A DNA stretch of 14,983 nucleotides from Psychrobacter sp. (GCA_020024075.1 JAHHUJ010000026.1:1-14983); one strand, 5' to 3'. Positions 6,688 through 13,500 are shown, numbered from the stretch's first letter. Translations and numbers: made by a program. The notes: generated from the sequence alone by a model not told the origin.

Positions 6688-7000
6688 TATGGCATACTCC
6701 TATAAATCTGAAAGTGGACAGTAATTTGCCCATAACTAAAATAAAATTGGCTATATTGAGCGGTTAAATCTTTAGCTTCTTATATTGAAAAAGCCTATAC
6801 AGCACAACTCTACCAACAAAGTCAAATTTTGTGTCATTAGATTATCACAGATAACATTGAAGTAACAGCATTCGCTTGATTATAAAGGGGTAAGCAAGGT
6901 TATGTGTGTGAATTTAATGCAAGTTTTTATTTCTATTTTCTTACTGAATGGGCCTGCTTACTTTAATCTAACCCTCCGTTGATGGTTATTTGTTATCTGC
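6688..7000. other. Long minC-minD intergenic gap
   Basis: This 313-bp stretch has no credible coding sequence. It contains the candidate minDE promoter (6796-6825). A GGAGGG Shine-Dalgarno-like run just beyond the minC stop (minus strand, about 6971-6976) is not followed by an ATG, GTG or TTG at a usable distance. No clear terminator hairpin was found. Confidence 0.6.
6796..6825 (-). promoter_or_regulatory. Candidate promoter for minDE inside the minC-minD gap
   Basis: On the minus strand TTGACT (6825-6820) and TGTATA (6801-6796) are separated by 18 bp. The -35 matches the sigma-70 consensus in five of six bases; the -10 is weaker. Transcription would start near 6789, about 100 nt before the minD GTG. 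The long gap makes an internal promoter reasonable, but the hexamers alone are not decisive. Confidence 0.35.
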
Positions 7001-7825
7001 TTAGCTGTCTTTCAATATTTCAAATACTAAGCCTTGGCCTTCCACAAATCTAACCTGAACCGGCTTATCGATCACCTCAGCAGGGATACTGTCATGTAAG
7101 CAGTAGGTGCCTGCGACAGAGACTAGTGAAGGGTTAAAGCGTTGACAGAAGATTCTAGCGTCTTTATCACCTGTGGCTCCAGCCACTAAGCGACCTTGTG
7201 CTCGGCCATAGATATGTAGGCTATTGTCAGTGATGGCTTCAGCACCATTATTGACACTATCGGTCAAGACCAAATCTCCTCCCACATGGTTGATGCTTTG
7301 TCCTGAGCGTAGCATTTGATCATAAAACAACGTGGTCATGGCATCGGCTTCAGTCAAGCTTGTCTCTTCAGTGTGCATTGCTGTTTCATTAACAGGGCTT
7401 TGTGCTTGGGCGGGGCTAACCGTTTTACTGCCTGCTTCATTCTGCGTGGTTACAGTGGCATTAACCGTAGCTTGAGGGGTTGCAGCTGTAGCTGTCTGTT
7501 TTTTGGCAGGTCTGAGCAGCTCAATACGTTTGCCATCTCCTGGGAAGATAGCTAAGCGTAAAGATTTGGCTGCTTCGTCAAGGATGCCGGTGACCACTCC
7601 GATAGGCTGTAGTCCCCATGACCAAAAAAGGTCTACTAAGGCATCCAAGTCTTGCTCCACGTCACTATCAATAATGATTGGGATTTGGCTATTTTTATTG
7701 CTCAAGTTAGCGGCCAAATAGGCATCAATCTCACTAAGATCAGCTGTTTCAAGTTTGATGCGAGTGAAGGTCAGCATCTTGCCATACATTTTTAATGACG
7801 AAGTAACCTCTGTTGGGGCTGTCAT
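7001..7825 (-). CDS. minC: Septum site-determining protein MinC
   Basis: A 274-residue inhibitor of FtsZ assembly, placed at the membrane by MinD. The N-terminal MinC_N domain is about 8-104, the part that breaks FtsZ polymers. A linker follows at about 105-165, rich in T, A, Q, V and E with little predicted structure. The C-terminal beta-helix is about 170-271. It contains LRSGQSINHVGGDLVL, HIYGRAQGRLVAGATGD and IFCQRFNPSLVSVAGTY, the conserved surfaces for MinD binding and dimerisation. Its length, about 40 residues more than the E. coli protein, comes mostly from the linker. The ATG at 7825 has a good AAGGA Shine-Dalgarno eight bases upstream. The gene follows the voltage-sensor-like gene by 152 bp in the same direction and precedes minD by 313 bp. 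Confidence 0.96.
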   Translation of the reverse strand: MTAPTEVTSSLKMYGKMLTFTRIKLETADLSEIDAYLAANLSNKNSQIPIIIDSDVEQDLDALVDLFWSWGLQPIGVVTGILDEAAKSLRLAIFPGDGKRIELLRPAKKQTATAATPQATVNATVTTQNEAGSKTVSPAQAQSPVNETAMHTEETSLTEADAMTTLFYDQMLRSGQSINHVGGDLVLTDSVNNGAEAITDNSLHIYGRAQGRLVAGATGDKDARIFCQRFNPSLVSVAGTYCLHDSIPAEVIDKPVQVRFVEGQGLVFEILKDS

Positions 7826-7925
7826 AACAAATCCTTAAAGAAAAAAATAGCAAAGTTTTTTAATAAATTGTGAGCTTAATAAGGGCGTGATGAGTATGTT
7901 TTTTGATGGTGTTGTTGTTCGCATT

Positions 7926-7966
7926 GATTATTTGTTGGTACTGATTATTTGTTTGCATTGATTATT
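7926..7966. repeat. 17-bp tandem repeat, about 2.4 copies
   Basis: GATTATTTGTTGGTACT (7926-7942) is followed by GATTATTTGTTTGCATT (7943-7959) and a partial third copy, GATTATT (7960-7966). A GCATT precedes the first copy. It fills much of the 152-bp gap between minC and the upstream gene. Function is unknown. Confidence 0.75.
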
Positions 7967-7977
7967 ATAGTAATACG

Positions 7978-9069
7978 CTATAGATGCAAGTATTCTTGAT
8001 GTTTCCATTGCTGAACTTTGACTTGGTTTTCAAATGCGGTCAGTCCATCGTTAATTATACTGTTCACCAAAGCATCTAACTCTGGATTTTGTAAGTCGAT
8101 ATTGGCCACTGCTTTTGCGACCTCATCAATGAGGGCATCTGTAATGTGACTTTGGGTTAAGTGTGAAAATAAGGTTTGCGTGATATTCTCACCGATATTT
8201 TGGCTAATGCTATGTAATTGATCTTCAATCAAGCCGCCTGCTATGGGGATCAGGCGAAGATAGCGTCTTAATTCAGGCGTGTTGTTTAAGGCTTCTTGAA
8301 TGGCGACCCCGACCTGTATTGATAGCTCATGTGTAGCTTGGCTGTGTGCCATCTGCTTAAGCTGAGGTCCAAGCTCTTGTTTTAGTATAGACGATAACAT
8401 GGCCTGTATTTGTGGACGATTTTTATTAAAAGTTTCATCAATGAAGCGCTGGTTGGCCTGCTCATCGGCAAACTGTTGGCGCAAGTTATCCGTGGCGGTC
8501 AAGATAACGCGGTCTGATAACTCTTCAAATATCAGGTCGTAATAGAATTTACCACTGTTAATCCATTTTTGTGGCAAAACTTGGTAGCCGAGCTGGTATA
8601 GCTTACGCCCAATAAAAAATGCCCGTAATAATCTTAAGGCACGAAACTGCGGAAAACAGCCCAGTACTTCATACCAATGGGCGAAAGGGAAGAAGAACCA
8701 TCGGCTGTACTCTTTCCCTAATATAGATAAAAACCAACGCAATACCAACTCTGCAATTAAGAATATAGTAAAGAAGCCACCTATTACCCGTAGAGGGTGA
8801 TGAATGTTTTGTGCATAAAACTGTAGTTGTTGTGACAGGTTTAACCACTCAGCCACTTGAGCCATAAATTGACTCATTAACAGTAAGTCAAGGCTAATGA
8901 GGCTTAGGTCAATTACAATGACCAGCAGCATCACAATGTCATACCACAAAGCCAGTTTTGTCGCAGTTTTGCTTCTCAAAGGATTGTTTGGTTGACCCTG
9001 ACTATGGTGAGGGTTGTTGTCAGGGCTGCCTAAGAGTGCCTTGCTATGGGTATTATAAGGGTCTGTCAT
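7978..9069 (-). CDS. Voltage-sensor-like (S1-S4) membrane protein without a pore domain, uncharacterised
   Basis: A 363-residue protein with a hydrophilic N-terminus (1-38), a membrane domain (about 39-160) and a soluble helical C-terminal region (161-363). The membrane part reads like a voltage-sensor domain. S1 (about 40-65) has D44, D54 and D61. S2 (about 93-116) contains FTIFLIAELVLRW, close to the ion-channel motif F..E..LR (E107, R111). S3 (about 124-138) has HWYEVLG with E134. S4 (about 140-157), FPQFRALRLLRAFFIGRKL, has arginines every third position (R143, R146, R149) plus R155. No S5-S6 helices or selectivity filter follow. The C-terminal region is amphipathic helical, with no motif I recognise. 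It could be an Hv1-like sensor or permease, a remnant of an ion-transporter family, or a membrane protein of unrelated function. It is the second gene of the minus-strand cluster, between an acyltransferase and minC. The ribosome binding site is weak. Confidence 0.75.
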   Translation of the reverse strand: MTDPYNTHSKALLGSPDNNPHHSQGQPNNPLRSKTATKLALWYDIVMLLVIVIDLSLISLDLLLMSQFMAQVAEWLNLSQQLQFYAQNIHHPLRVIGGFFTIFLIAELVLRWFLSILGKEYSRWFFFPFAHWYEVLGCFPQFRALRLLRAFFIGRKLYQLGYQVLPQKWINSGKFYYDLIFEELSDRVILTATDNLRQQFADEQANQRFIDETFNKNRPQIQAMLSSILKQELGPQLKQMAHSQATHELSIQVGVAIQEALNNTPELRRYLRLIPIAGGLIEDQLHSISQNIGENITQTLFSHLTQSHITDALIDEVAKAVANIDLQNPELDALVNSIINDGLTAFENQVKVQQWKHQEYLHL

Positions 9070-9187
9070 CTGCTGCTATGCCTTTAGATTAAGAGGGTCT
9101 TAAGCCTTTGGTAGTTACTGAGAAAGGAGTGAGTACAGTTTATCAAACCAAGATTGCAAAGCCATAAATAATTATAAAGAATTGAGT

Positions 9188-10150
9188 TTATAAAGATTTA
9201 GGTGAGTCTTTGAAATCAGCTTTCATGCGTGAAATTTGTTCATCCTTATTTTTCCAGATTTCATCCAACCAAGCATACATGGCTTGCTTCATCGCCTCAT
9301 CATTATTGTAGTCACCCTCTTCAATAGCAGTAAATAGTTCTTGCGGGATATCAATACGCTGCACGTGTACTCCTAGGCGTTTGACATTGCCTTTCCATAA
9401 GTCAGTATAAGATGGACTGCCGTCTGGATAGACTATGGTCATTTCCAAGATACCATCGATTTGGGGGCCTAAGGCTTGAATGGCCAATGAGATGCCACCC
9501 GCTTTTGGCTTTAGTAGGTTTTTATAAGGGGAGTTTTGAGCCTCACGCTTTTTGGGTGTAAAGCGCGTGCCTTCTAAGTAGTTGAGTAAAGCAAAAGGTT
9601 TGTCCTTGAGCAATTCGCAAGCACGCTTGGCCTCTAATATGTCTCTATCTTTTAGGCTGGGGTTTTTGGCAATCTCTGCTTTAGAATGGCGCTTCATCAT
9701 AGGGAAGTCCAAGAAGTAGAAGGCTTGACCAATAAAGGGAATATAGATCAGATTGTATTTAGTAAAAAAGCGAGTCAGTGGCAGGCGATCTTGGCTGATA
9801 TATTGCACGATACTGGTATCGACCCAAGACAAGTGATTGCTGATTAACAGATATTGTTTATCCTCTTCAAGATCATCAGGCAGTTCGATACGCCAGTCTC
9901 GCTCAGGCAGGACACTATCTATAAGTAAGTTATTGGTATTAATCCAATGCTTCGCAATTTTGATGACGTTTTTGTCGGCAACACTAGATCCGGTAGCTAT
10001 TTTGGTAACGCCTAGCAACCATAAAGGTATGCCATAAGCTAGGGTATTGGTACCGATCACCCCAGCTGCAGTAGCCAAAGATGCGGCTTTACCGATTATA
10101 GGTGCTTTGGTATGTAAATTTTGATATATATTTTTTATTTTATTTTTCAT
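9188..10150 (-). CDS. PlsC-type lysophospholipid acyltransferase (YihG/LCLAT-like)
   Basis: A 320-residue membrane-associated acyltransferase that should transfer an acyl chain to a lysophospholipid or 1-acylglycerol-3-phosphate in the inner membrane. The HX4D catalytic motif is NHLSWVD (H106, D111) and the phosphate-binding motif is YLEGTRF (E193, R196). A hydrophobic N-terminal segment about 22-50 probably anchors it. TRFFTKYNLIYIPFIGQAFYFLDFPMMKR (127-154) carries the acceptor-binding block and a long loop. Length and N-terminal helix resemble E. coli YihG and eukaryotic LCLAT1 more than the roughly 245-residue PlsC. Whether it makes bulk phosphatidic acid or remodels particular lipids cannot be told. 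It is the first gene of the cluster leading into minCDE, with 118 bp to the next gene. The ATG at 10150 lacks a strong Shine-Dalgarno. Confidence 0.9.
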   Translation of the reverse strand: MKNKIKNIYQNLHTKAPIIGKAASLATAAGVIGTNTLAYGIPLWLLGVTKIATGSSVADKNVIKIAKHWINTNNLLIDSVLPERDWRIELPDDLEEDKQYLLISNHLSWVDTSIVQYISQDRLPLTRFFTKYNLIYIPFIGQAFYFLDFPMMKRHSKAEIAKNPSLKDRDILEAKRACELLKDKPFALLNYLEGTRFTPKKREAQNSPYKNLLKPKAGGISLAIQALGPQIDGILEMTIVYPDGSPSYTDLWKGNVKRLGVHVQRIDIPQELFTAIEEGDYNNDEAMKQAMYAWLDEIWKNKDEQISRMKADFKDSPKSL

Positions 10151-10310
10151 AAAAAAGACCGTATAGGTTGTTCAAAAACATAATGGATGATAGTTCGGTC
10201 ACCCAGCTTACCGCTATAAGCTTAAGTTAATTAATAAGCTAAGCATAACGGCACTCAAGGCTTTAAAGCAAATAACTGTATGAAATAATACTAAGTTTCT
10301 AGCAAACACA

Positions 10311-10326
10311 GTTTACAATTGTAAAC
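10311..10326. promoter_or_regulatory. Perfect 16-bp palindrome, candidate operator
   Basis: GTTTACAATTGTAAAC is its own reverse complement. It lies 160 bp upstream of the acyltransferase start and about 615 bp from the YiaD-like start. The core TACAATTGTA fits the TACANNTGTA operator of BlaI/MecI/CopY-type repressors, and the symmetry would also suit a TetR-type dimer. No such regulator is encoded in the window, so the binding protein is unknown. Confidence 0.5.
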
Positions 10327-10410
10327 CACGCCTTACCCTGATAACAATGGTCTTTGCTAACATAAAGTAGATTCAGGGGTGCATAGTGAGCAAGTGACTC
10401 CCTTTAATAC

Positions 10411-10486
10411 TGTATTTTATTAAGATAAATGTATTTTATTAAGGCAAACGTGTTTTATTAAGGCGAATGTACGTTATTTAGGCAAA
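10411..10486. repeat. Four degenerate tandem repeats of about 19 bp
   Basis: Units begin at 10411, 10430, 10451 and 10468. They share the pattern TGTATTTTATTAAGGCAAA with substitutions and small indels; the first two share TGTATTTTATTAAG exactly. The array is AT-rich and noncoding. The progressive divergence suggests an older slippage array. Confidence 0.75.
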
Positions 10487-10805
10487 TACAATTACCCATC
10501 CAAAAATATAACTCAATGCGAGTAAGCTAGTAATAAGTATGAATTAATGAGCCCATTTATTTGTGATTGAGTGCGGGGCTTAATAAAACAAAGAAAACGT
10601 CGTTCTAATGCCGTTATACAGTAGTTGCGTTGTGTTATATAGTGTATAGATGTCATACATCAAAACCACAAAATATTACATAGTATAAGGTAGAAAACGG
10701 CATAATATTCTATGAAACATTTGCTAACTTTATTAAGTGAATCTTTCTACTTATAATGATAGTTATACAGTTATCCAACCCATTGTATAGCTTCTTTGAA
10801 GGCTT

Positions 10806-10858
10806 ATCCTAATATAGAGATTATCAGGAGTCAGATGTCTCAGTCTCTAAGTTAGGAT
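10806..10858 (+). other. Long imperfect inverted repeat in the leader of the YiaD-like gene
   Basis: ATCCTAATATAGAGA (10806-10820) can pair with TCTCTAAGTTAGGAT (10844-10858), 13 of 15 positions, around a 23-nt loop. It ends 82 bp before the ATG. If transcription starts below the TATAAT at 10752-10757, it would be a stem-loop in a leader of about 175 nt. It has no T tract, so it is not a terminator. It may be an mRNA stability or translational element, or a protein-binding site. Confidence 0.5.
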
Positions 10859-10940
10859 TAGATGGTACAAATAGACTGTCTATAAAGTAGATGGATTTGG
10901 CAAATAGCCACTTAACAAATTTTAATTTTAAGGATTGAAT

Positions 10941-11594
10941 ATGAATAATAAATTAATTATTGCTGCATTAGCTTCATCTCTAGCTTTAGTGGGCTGTACT
11001 ACTGATCCTGTAACCGGCCAACAGACTATTCACAAAGGTGCTTTAGGTGCTCTAGGTGGCGCTGCTGCTGGTGCTGGTATTTCTAAAGTTACTGGTGGTG
11101 AGAAGACAGGTCGTGACGCTGCAATTGGTGCGGTTCTTGGTGGTGCTATCGGTACTTACATGGAAAATCAGCAAAGACAGCTTGAAAAAGAAATGGCAGG
11201 TACTGGGGTAGAAGTGAAGCATGATGGTCAAGGTAACATTGATCTGATTATGCCTGGCAACATTACTTTTGCTCATGACAGCACTAACATCAATCCATCT
11301 TTCTACAATACGCTAGACAAGTTGGCTTCTACTATGAACCAGTATGACCAAACTACAGTTACGGTAATGGGTCACACTGATAGCGTGGGTAACCCAACCT
11401 ATAACCAAGGCTTATCACAACGTCGTGCTCAGTCAGTAGCGGGTTACCTAGTAAATCGTGGTGTTGCAAGCTACCGTATCCAAACTTTAGGTTATGGTCA
11501 GAGCCAGCCTATTGCTGACAACAGCACTGAACAAGGCAGAATGCAAAACCGCCGTGTTGAAATTAAATTAAATGCGCCACAAAATTTAAAATAA
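10941..11594 (+). CDS. yiaD: YiaD-type OmpA-domain lipoprotein with glycine-zipper segment
   Basis: A 217-residue envelope lipoprotein. The signal peptide ends in lipobox LVGC with lipidated C19. A glycine-zipper segment (about 33-74: GALGALGGAAAGAG, GAVLGGAIGTYM) probably inserts in or associates with membrane. The OmpA C-terminal domain (about 100-210) carries peptidoglycan-binding residues in MGHTDSVG and LSQRRAQSV, ending with QNRRVEIKL. Order, length and motifs match E. coli YiaD closely. It should link a membrane to peptidoglycan; YiaD is implicated in envelope stress tolerance in E. coli. The start is the ATG at 10941, six bases after AAGGA at 10930-10934; the in-frame TTG two codons upstream overlaps that spacing and is rejected. 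The gene is monocistronic with a terminator at 11708. Confidence 0.93.
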   Translation: MNNKLIIAALASSLALVGCTTDPVTGQQTIHKGALGALGGAAAGAGISKVTGGEKTGRDAAIGAVLGGAIGTYMENQQRQLEKEMAGTGVEVKHDGQGNIDLIMPGNITFAHDSTNINPSFYNTLDKLASTMNQYDQTTVTVMGHTDSVGNPTYNQGLSQRRAQSVAGYLVNRGVASYRIQTLGYGQSQPIADNSTEQGRMQNRRVEIKLNAPQNLK

Positions 11595-11619
11595 TTGCTG
11601 ATTTAAGGTAATTGTTAAT

Positions 11620-11659
11620 TAAGCACGCAGCTTATATTGTAAGCACGAAGCTTATATTG
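11620..11659. repeat. 20-bp tandem duplication after the YiaD-like gene
   Basis: TAAGCACGCAGCTTATATTG (11620-11639) is followed by TAAGCACGAAGCTTATATTG (11640-11659), one mismatch in 20. Each unit can form a small TAAGC/GCTTA hairpin. It lies in the 3' untranslated region of yiaD before the terminator. Confidence 0.88.
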
Positions 11660-11707
11660 ATAGTTAACTTCTAGTATTATGGCTATGGATTTGACATAGC
11701 TAAGAAG

Positions 11708-11738
11708 ATAAGCTGACCTAGTGTCGGCTTATTTTTTT
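11708..11738 (+). terminator. Rho-independent terminator after the YiaD-like gene
   Basis: ATAAGCTGAC (11708-11717) pairs with GTCGGCTTAT (11723-11732), ten pairs with one G-U, around a 5-nt loop, and runs into a T tract (11732-11738). It lies about 114 bp past the stop and separates this gene from the iron-regulated pair. Confidence 0.88.
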
Positions 11739-11820
11739 GTCTGTTTTTTGACGACAGCTATGAATGATAGTCGAGGAGAGTTGTAGTTTGTAAATGGTAG
11801 TAATATTGTGTTAGTTTTTT

Positions 11821-11839
11821 ATTGATAATGGTTATCAAT
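11821..11839. promoter_or_regulatory. Fur box overlapping the imelysin promoter
   Basis: ATTGATAATGGTTATCAAT is a perfect 8-bp inverted repeat around a 3-nt centre. It matches the 7-1-7 Fur motif TGATAATNATTATCA with one change. It covers the -35 and most of the spacer of the promoter at 11822-11850, where bound Fe-Fur would block RNA polymerase. Induction under iron limitation is therefore expected. Confidence 0.85.
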
Positions 11840-11850
11840 ACTACTATAAT
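11822..11850 (+). promoter_or_regulatory. Near-consensus sigma-70 promoter for the imelysin gene
   Basis: TTGATA (11822-11827) and TATAAT (11845-11850) are separated by exactly 17 bp. Transcription should start near 11857, giving a leader of about 50 nt to the ATG at 11908. This is the best promoter in the window, and a Fur box overlies it. Confidence 0.85.
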
Positions 11851-11907
11851 TATATTTAACAGCTATTTATTAGCTTAATTTTAACCAGACAACTCTGAGA
11901 AAATCTT

Positions 11908-13362
11908 ATGGCTCCAGCAAAGAATCGTCCCTCAATTAGACCTAAGTTAAACACGGGTTTGATATCAGCATTTATAGCGACGCTAGCCTTATCAGGATGT
12001 TCAAAAGAAAAACAAGACACCACTCAAAATAGCGATGAAGTGACAACAGACAATCAACAGCAAGCAAATAATGCAACAATAAAGGCATCGGAAGCCTCTA
12101 TTAATCAATTGCTTACCAACTATGCAGATATGGCGCAGGCGGCCTATGAGGACTCCTTAACAGAAGCCAAAAAGCTGCAACAAGCTGTAGATGTATTCTT
12201 AGCAGAGCCAACGCAAGCTAATTTAGAAGCGGCTAGAGCAGCTTACAAAGTGGCCCGTCAACCGTATTCACAAACGGAAGTTTTTCGATTTGATGAAGGG
12301 TTTGTGACCGCAAATGATAAGCGAGCTTTGGGTAGTGTTGACGGCTGGGAAGGGCAGGTGAATGCTTGGCCACTAGATGAGGCTTTAATTGACTATGTCT
12401 CTGAGGGCTATGCTGGAGAATATAACAGTAAAGACAATATTATTAATTCAGACAGTATTACCGTTGGCAGTATTCAACAGGATACGAAGGATGTTACCCC
12501 TGAGCTGTTAGCCGAAATGAATGAAATTGGCGGCAGTGAAGCTAATGTCACTACTGGCTACCATGCTATTGAGTTTTTACTGTGGGGCCAAGATATCAAT
12601 GGTACTGCAGCAGGAGCTGGTAATCGCCCTGTTACGGATTATATGACAGACGCACACTGTACCAGCGGTGAAGGCAATACGGTAGATGCAGCCGTGTGTG
12701 CTAAGCGTGGTCAGTATCTAAAAGCAGCAACTCAGTTACTAGTCAATGACTTAACGGATATGGTGGCTGAGTGGCAACCAAACTCAGAAAACACTTTACG
12801 CAGTGATCTAATGGCTCGCAGCGCAGACAATGCGGTACGCCAGTTATTCTATCAAATGGGCAGTCTAGCCTTGGGTGAGTTAGCATCAGAGCGTATGCAG
12901 GTAGCTTTCGTTACCGGCTCAACCGAAGATGAACACGAATGCTTTAGTGACTTGACTCATTTAAGCTATACCAATAATGCTCGTGGTATTCAGAATTTAT
13001 TTGAAGGTGAATATAAAACAGTTGCAGGCACTACGGTTGGGGGCTATGGGATTAAGCAATTCTTAAATGACGCTGGTCAACAAGAAGCTGCTGATAAGTT
13101 ACAAGCAGAATTTGATAAAGTTGAGAATAGCTTTAATACCATTGTTGAGCAAGGTGAGAAAAACGGCATTAAAGTGGATCAAATGATTGCTACCGTAGGC
13201 CAAGCGACTAAGCATGGTATTTCGGCAGAGGAGCAGAATAAGCGCCGAGGCTGGGTAGAGTCTGCTATTACTGACCTAAAATCTTTGACTGATGCCATTG
13301 AATACTCAGCAAAAAGCTTAGGTATTGAAAATCTAGATGCCGATAGTGGCACACAGTTTTAA
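11908..13362 (+). CDS. Imelysin-family (M75/IcmP-like) iron-regulated lipoprotein
   Basis: A 484-residue envelope lipoprotein. Its N-terminal signal ends in lipobox LSGC with lipidated C31, followed by a Q/N/T-rich linker (32-57). The imelysin domain spans about 60-475. It includes WEGQVNAWPLDEALIDYV (147-164), the signature GYHAIEFLLWGQD (217-229; GxHxxE residues G217, H219, E222), and DEHECFSDLTH (341-351). These motifs place it with IcmP-type periplasmic or outer-membrane proteins implicated in iron handling, related to the EfeO M75 domain. Despite the M75 label, peptidase activity is doubtful in the family. C251, C264 and C345 could form disulfides. A consensus promoter with overlapping Fur box drives it. 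A di-heme lipoprotein gene follows after 138 bp, a pairing also seen near icmP in Pseudomonas. The exact substrate is unknown. Confidence 0.92.
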   Translation: MAPAKNRPSIRPKLNTGLISAFIATLALSGCSKEKQDTTQNSDEVTTDNQQQANNATIKASEASINQLLTNYADMAQAAYEDSLTEAKKLQQAVDVFLAEPTQANLEAARAAYKVARQPYSQTEVFRFDEGFVTANDKRALGSVDGWEGQVNAWPLDEALIDYVSEGYAGEYNSKDNIINSDSITVGSIQQDTKDVTPELLAEMNEIGGSEANVTTGYHAIEFLLWGQDINGTAAGAGNRPVTDYMTDAHCTSGEGNTVDAAVCAKRGQYLKAATQLLVNDLTDMVAEWQPNSENTLRSDLMARSADNAVRQLFYQMGSLALGELASERMQVAFVTGSTEDEHECFSDLTHLSYTNNARGIQNLFEGEYKTVAGTTVGGYGIKQFLNDAGQQEAADKLQAEFDKVENSFNTIVEQGEKNGIKVDQMIATVGQATKHGISAEEQNKRRGWVESAITDLKSLTDAIEYSAKSLGIENLDADSGTQF

Positions 13363-13409
13363 GCTTATGATTGTTATGAAAGTTGATTGTAAAAATATTG
13401 ATTAATAAT

Positions 13410-13451
13410 AGACACGGTGTCGACACAAAGTTGGCAGCGTGTTTTTGTTTT
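13410..13451 (+). terminator. Possible attenuating terminator between the imelysin and di-heme genes
   Basis: ACACGGTG (13412-13419) pairs with CAGCGTGT (13435-13442), seven pairs with one G-G mismatch; further A-T and G-U pairs extend outward. The loop is 15 nt and a T-rich run, TTTTTGTTTT, follows. A perfect palindrome GTGTCGACAC (13417-13426) overlaps the left arm and offers an alternative fold. It may reduce rather than abolish read-through to the di-heme gene. Confidence 0.45.
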
Positions 13452-13500
13452 AGCAGCCTATATTTATTTTTTATTCAAAAAACCACTTAAGTTAACGCCT

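Larger units (their letters stand above)
10151..10940. other. Long intergenic region between divergent acyltransferase and YiaD-like genes
   Basis: This roughly 790-bp region shows no credible gene on either strand. It holds a perfect 16-bp palindrome (10311-10326), degenerate 19-bp tandem repeats (10411-10486), a TATAAT hexamer at 10752-10757 and a long imperfect inverted repeat (10806-10858), listed separately. Promoters for both divergent genes must lie here but were not fixed with confidence. Confidence 0.7.

Noticed and set aside
6971..6976. GGAGGG ribosome binding site for a small gene between minC and minD
   Set aside because: No ATG, GTG or TTG lies at a usable distance, and the frame from the nearest rare start closes within a few codons.
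7316..7721. Two plus-strand ORFs opposite minC (7316-7555 and 7503-7721)
   Set aside because: Both are antisense shadows of minC with unlikely residue composition.
10411..10486. Possible CRISPR array
   Set aside because: The units are contiguous and degenerate, with no spacers of regular length and no cas genes.
11052..11276. 74-codon minus-strand ORF
   Set aside because: It lies opposite the glycine-rich part of the YiaD-like gene and is a compositional shadow.
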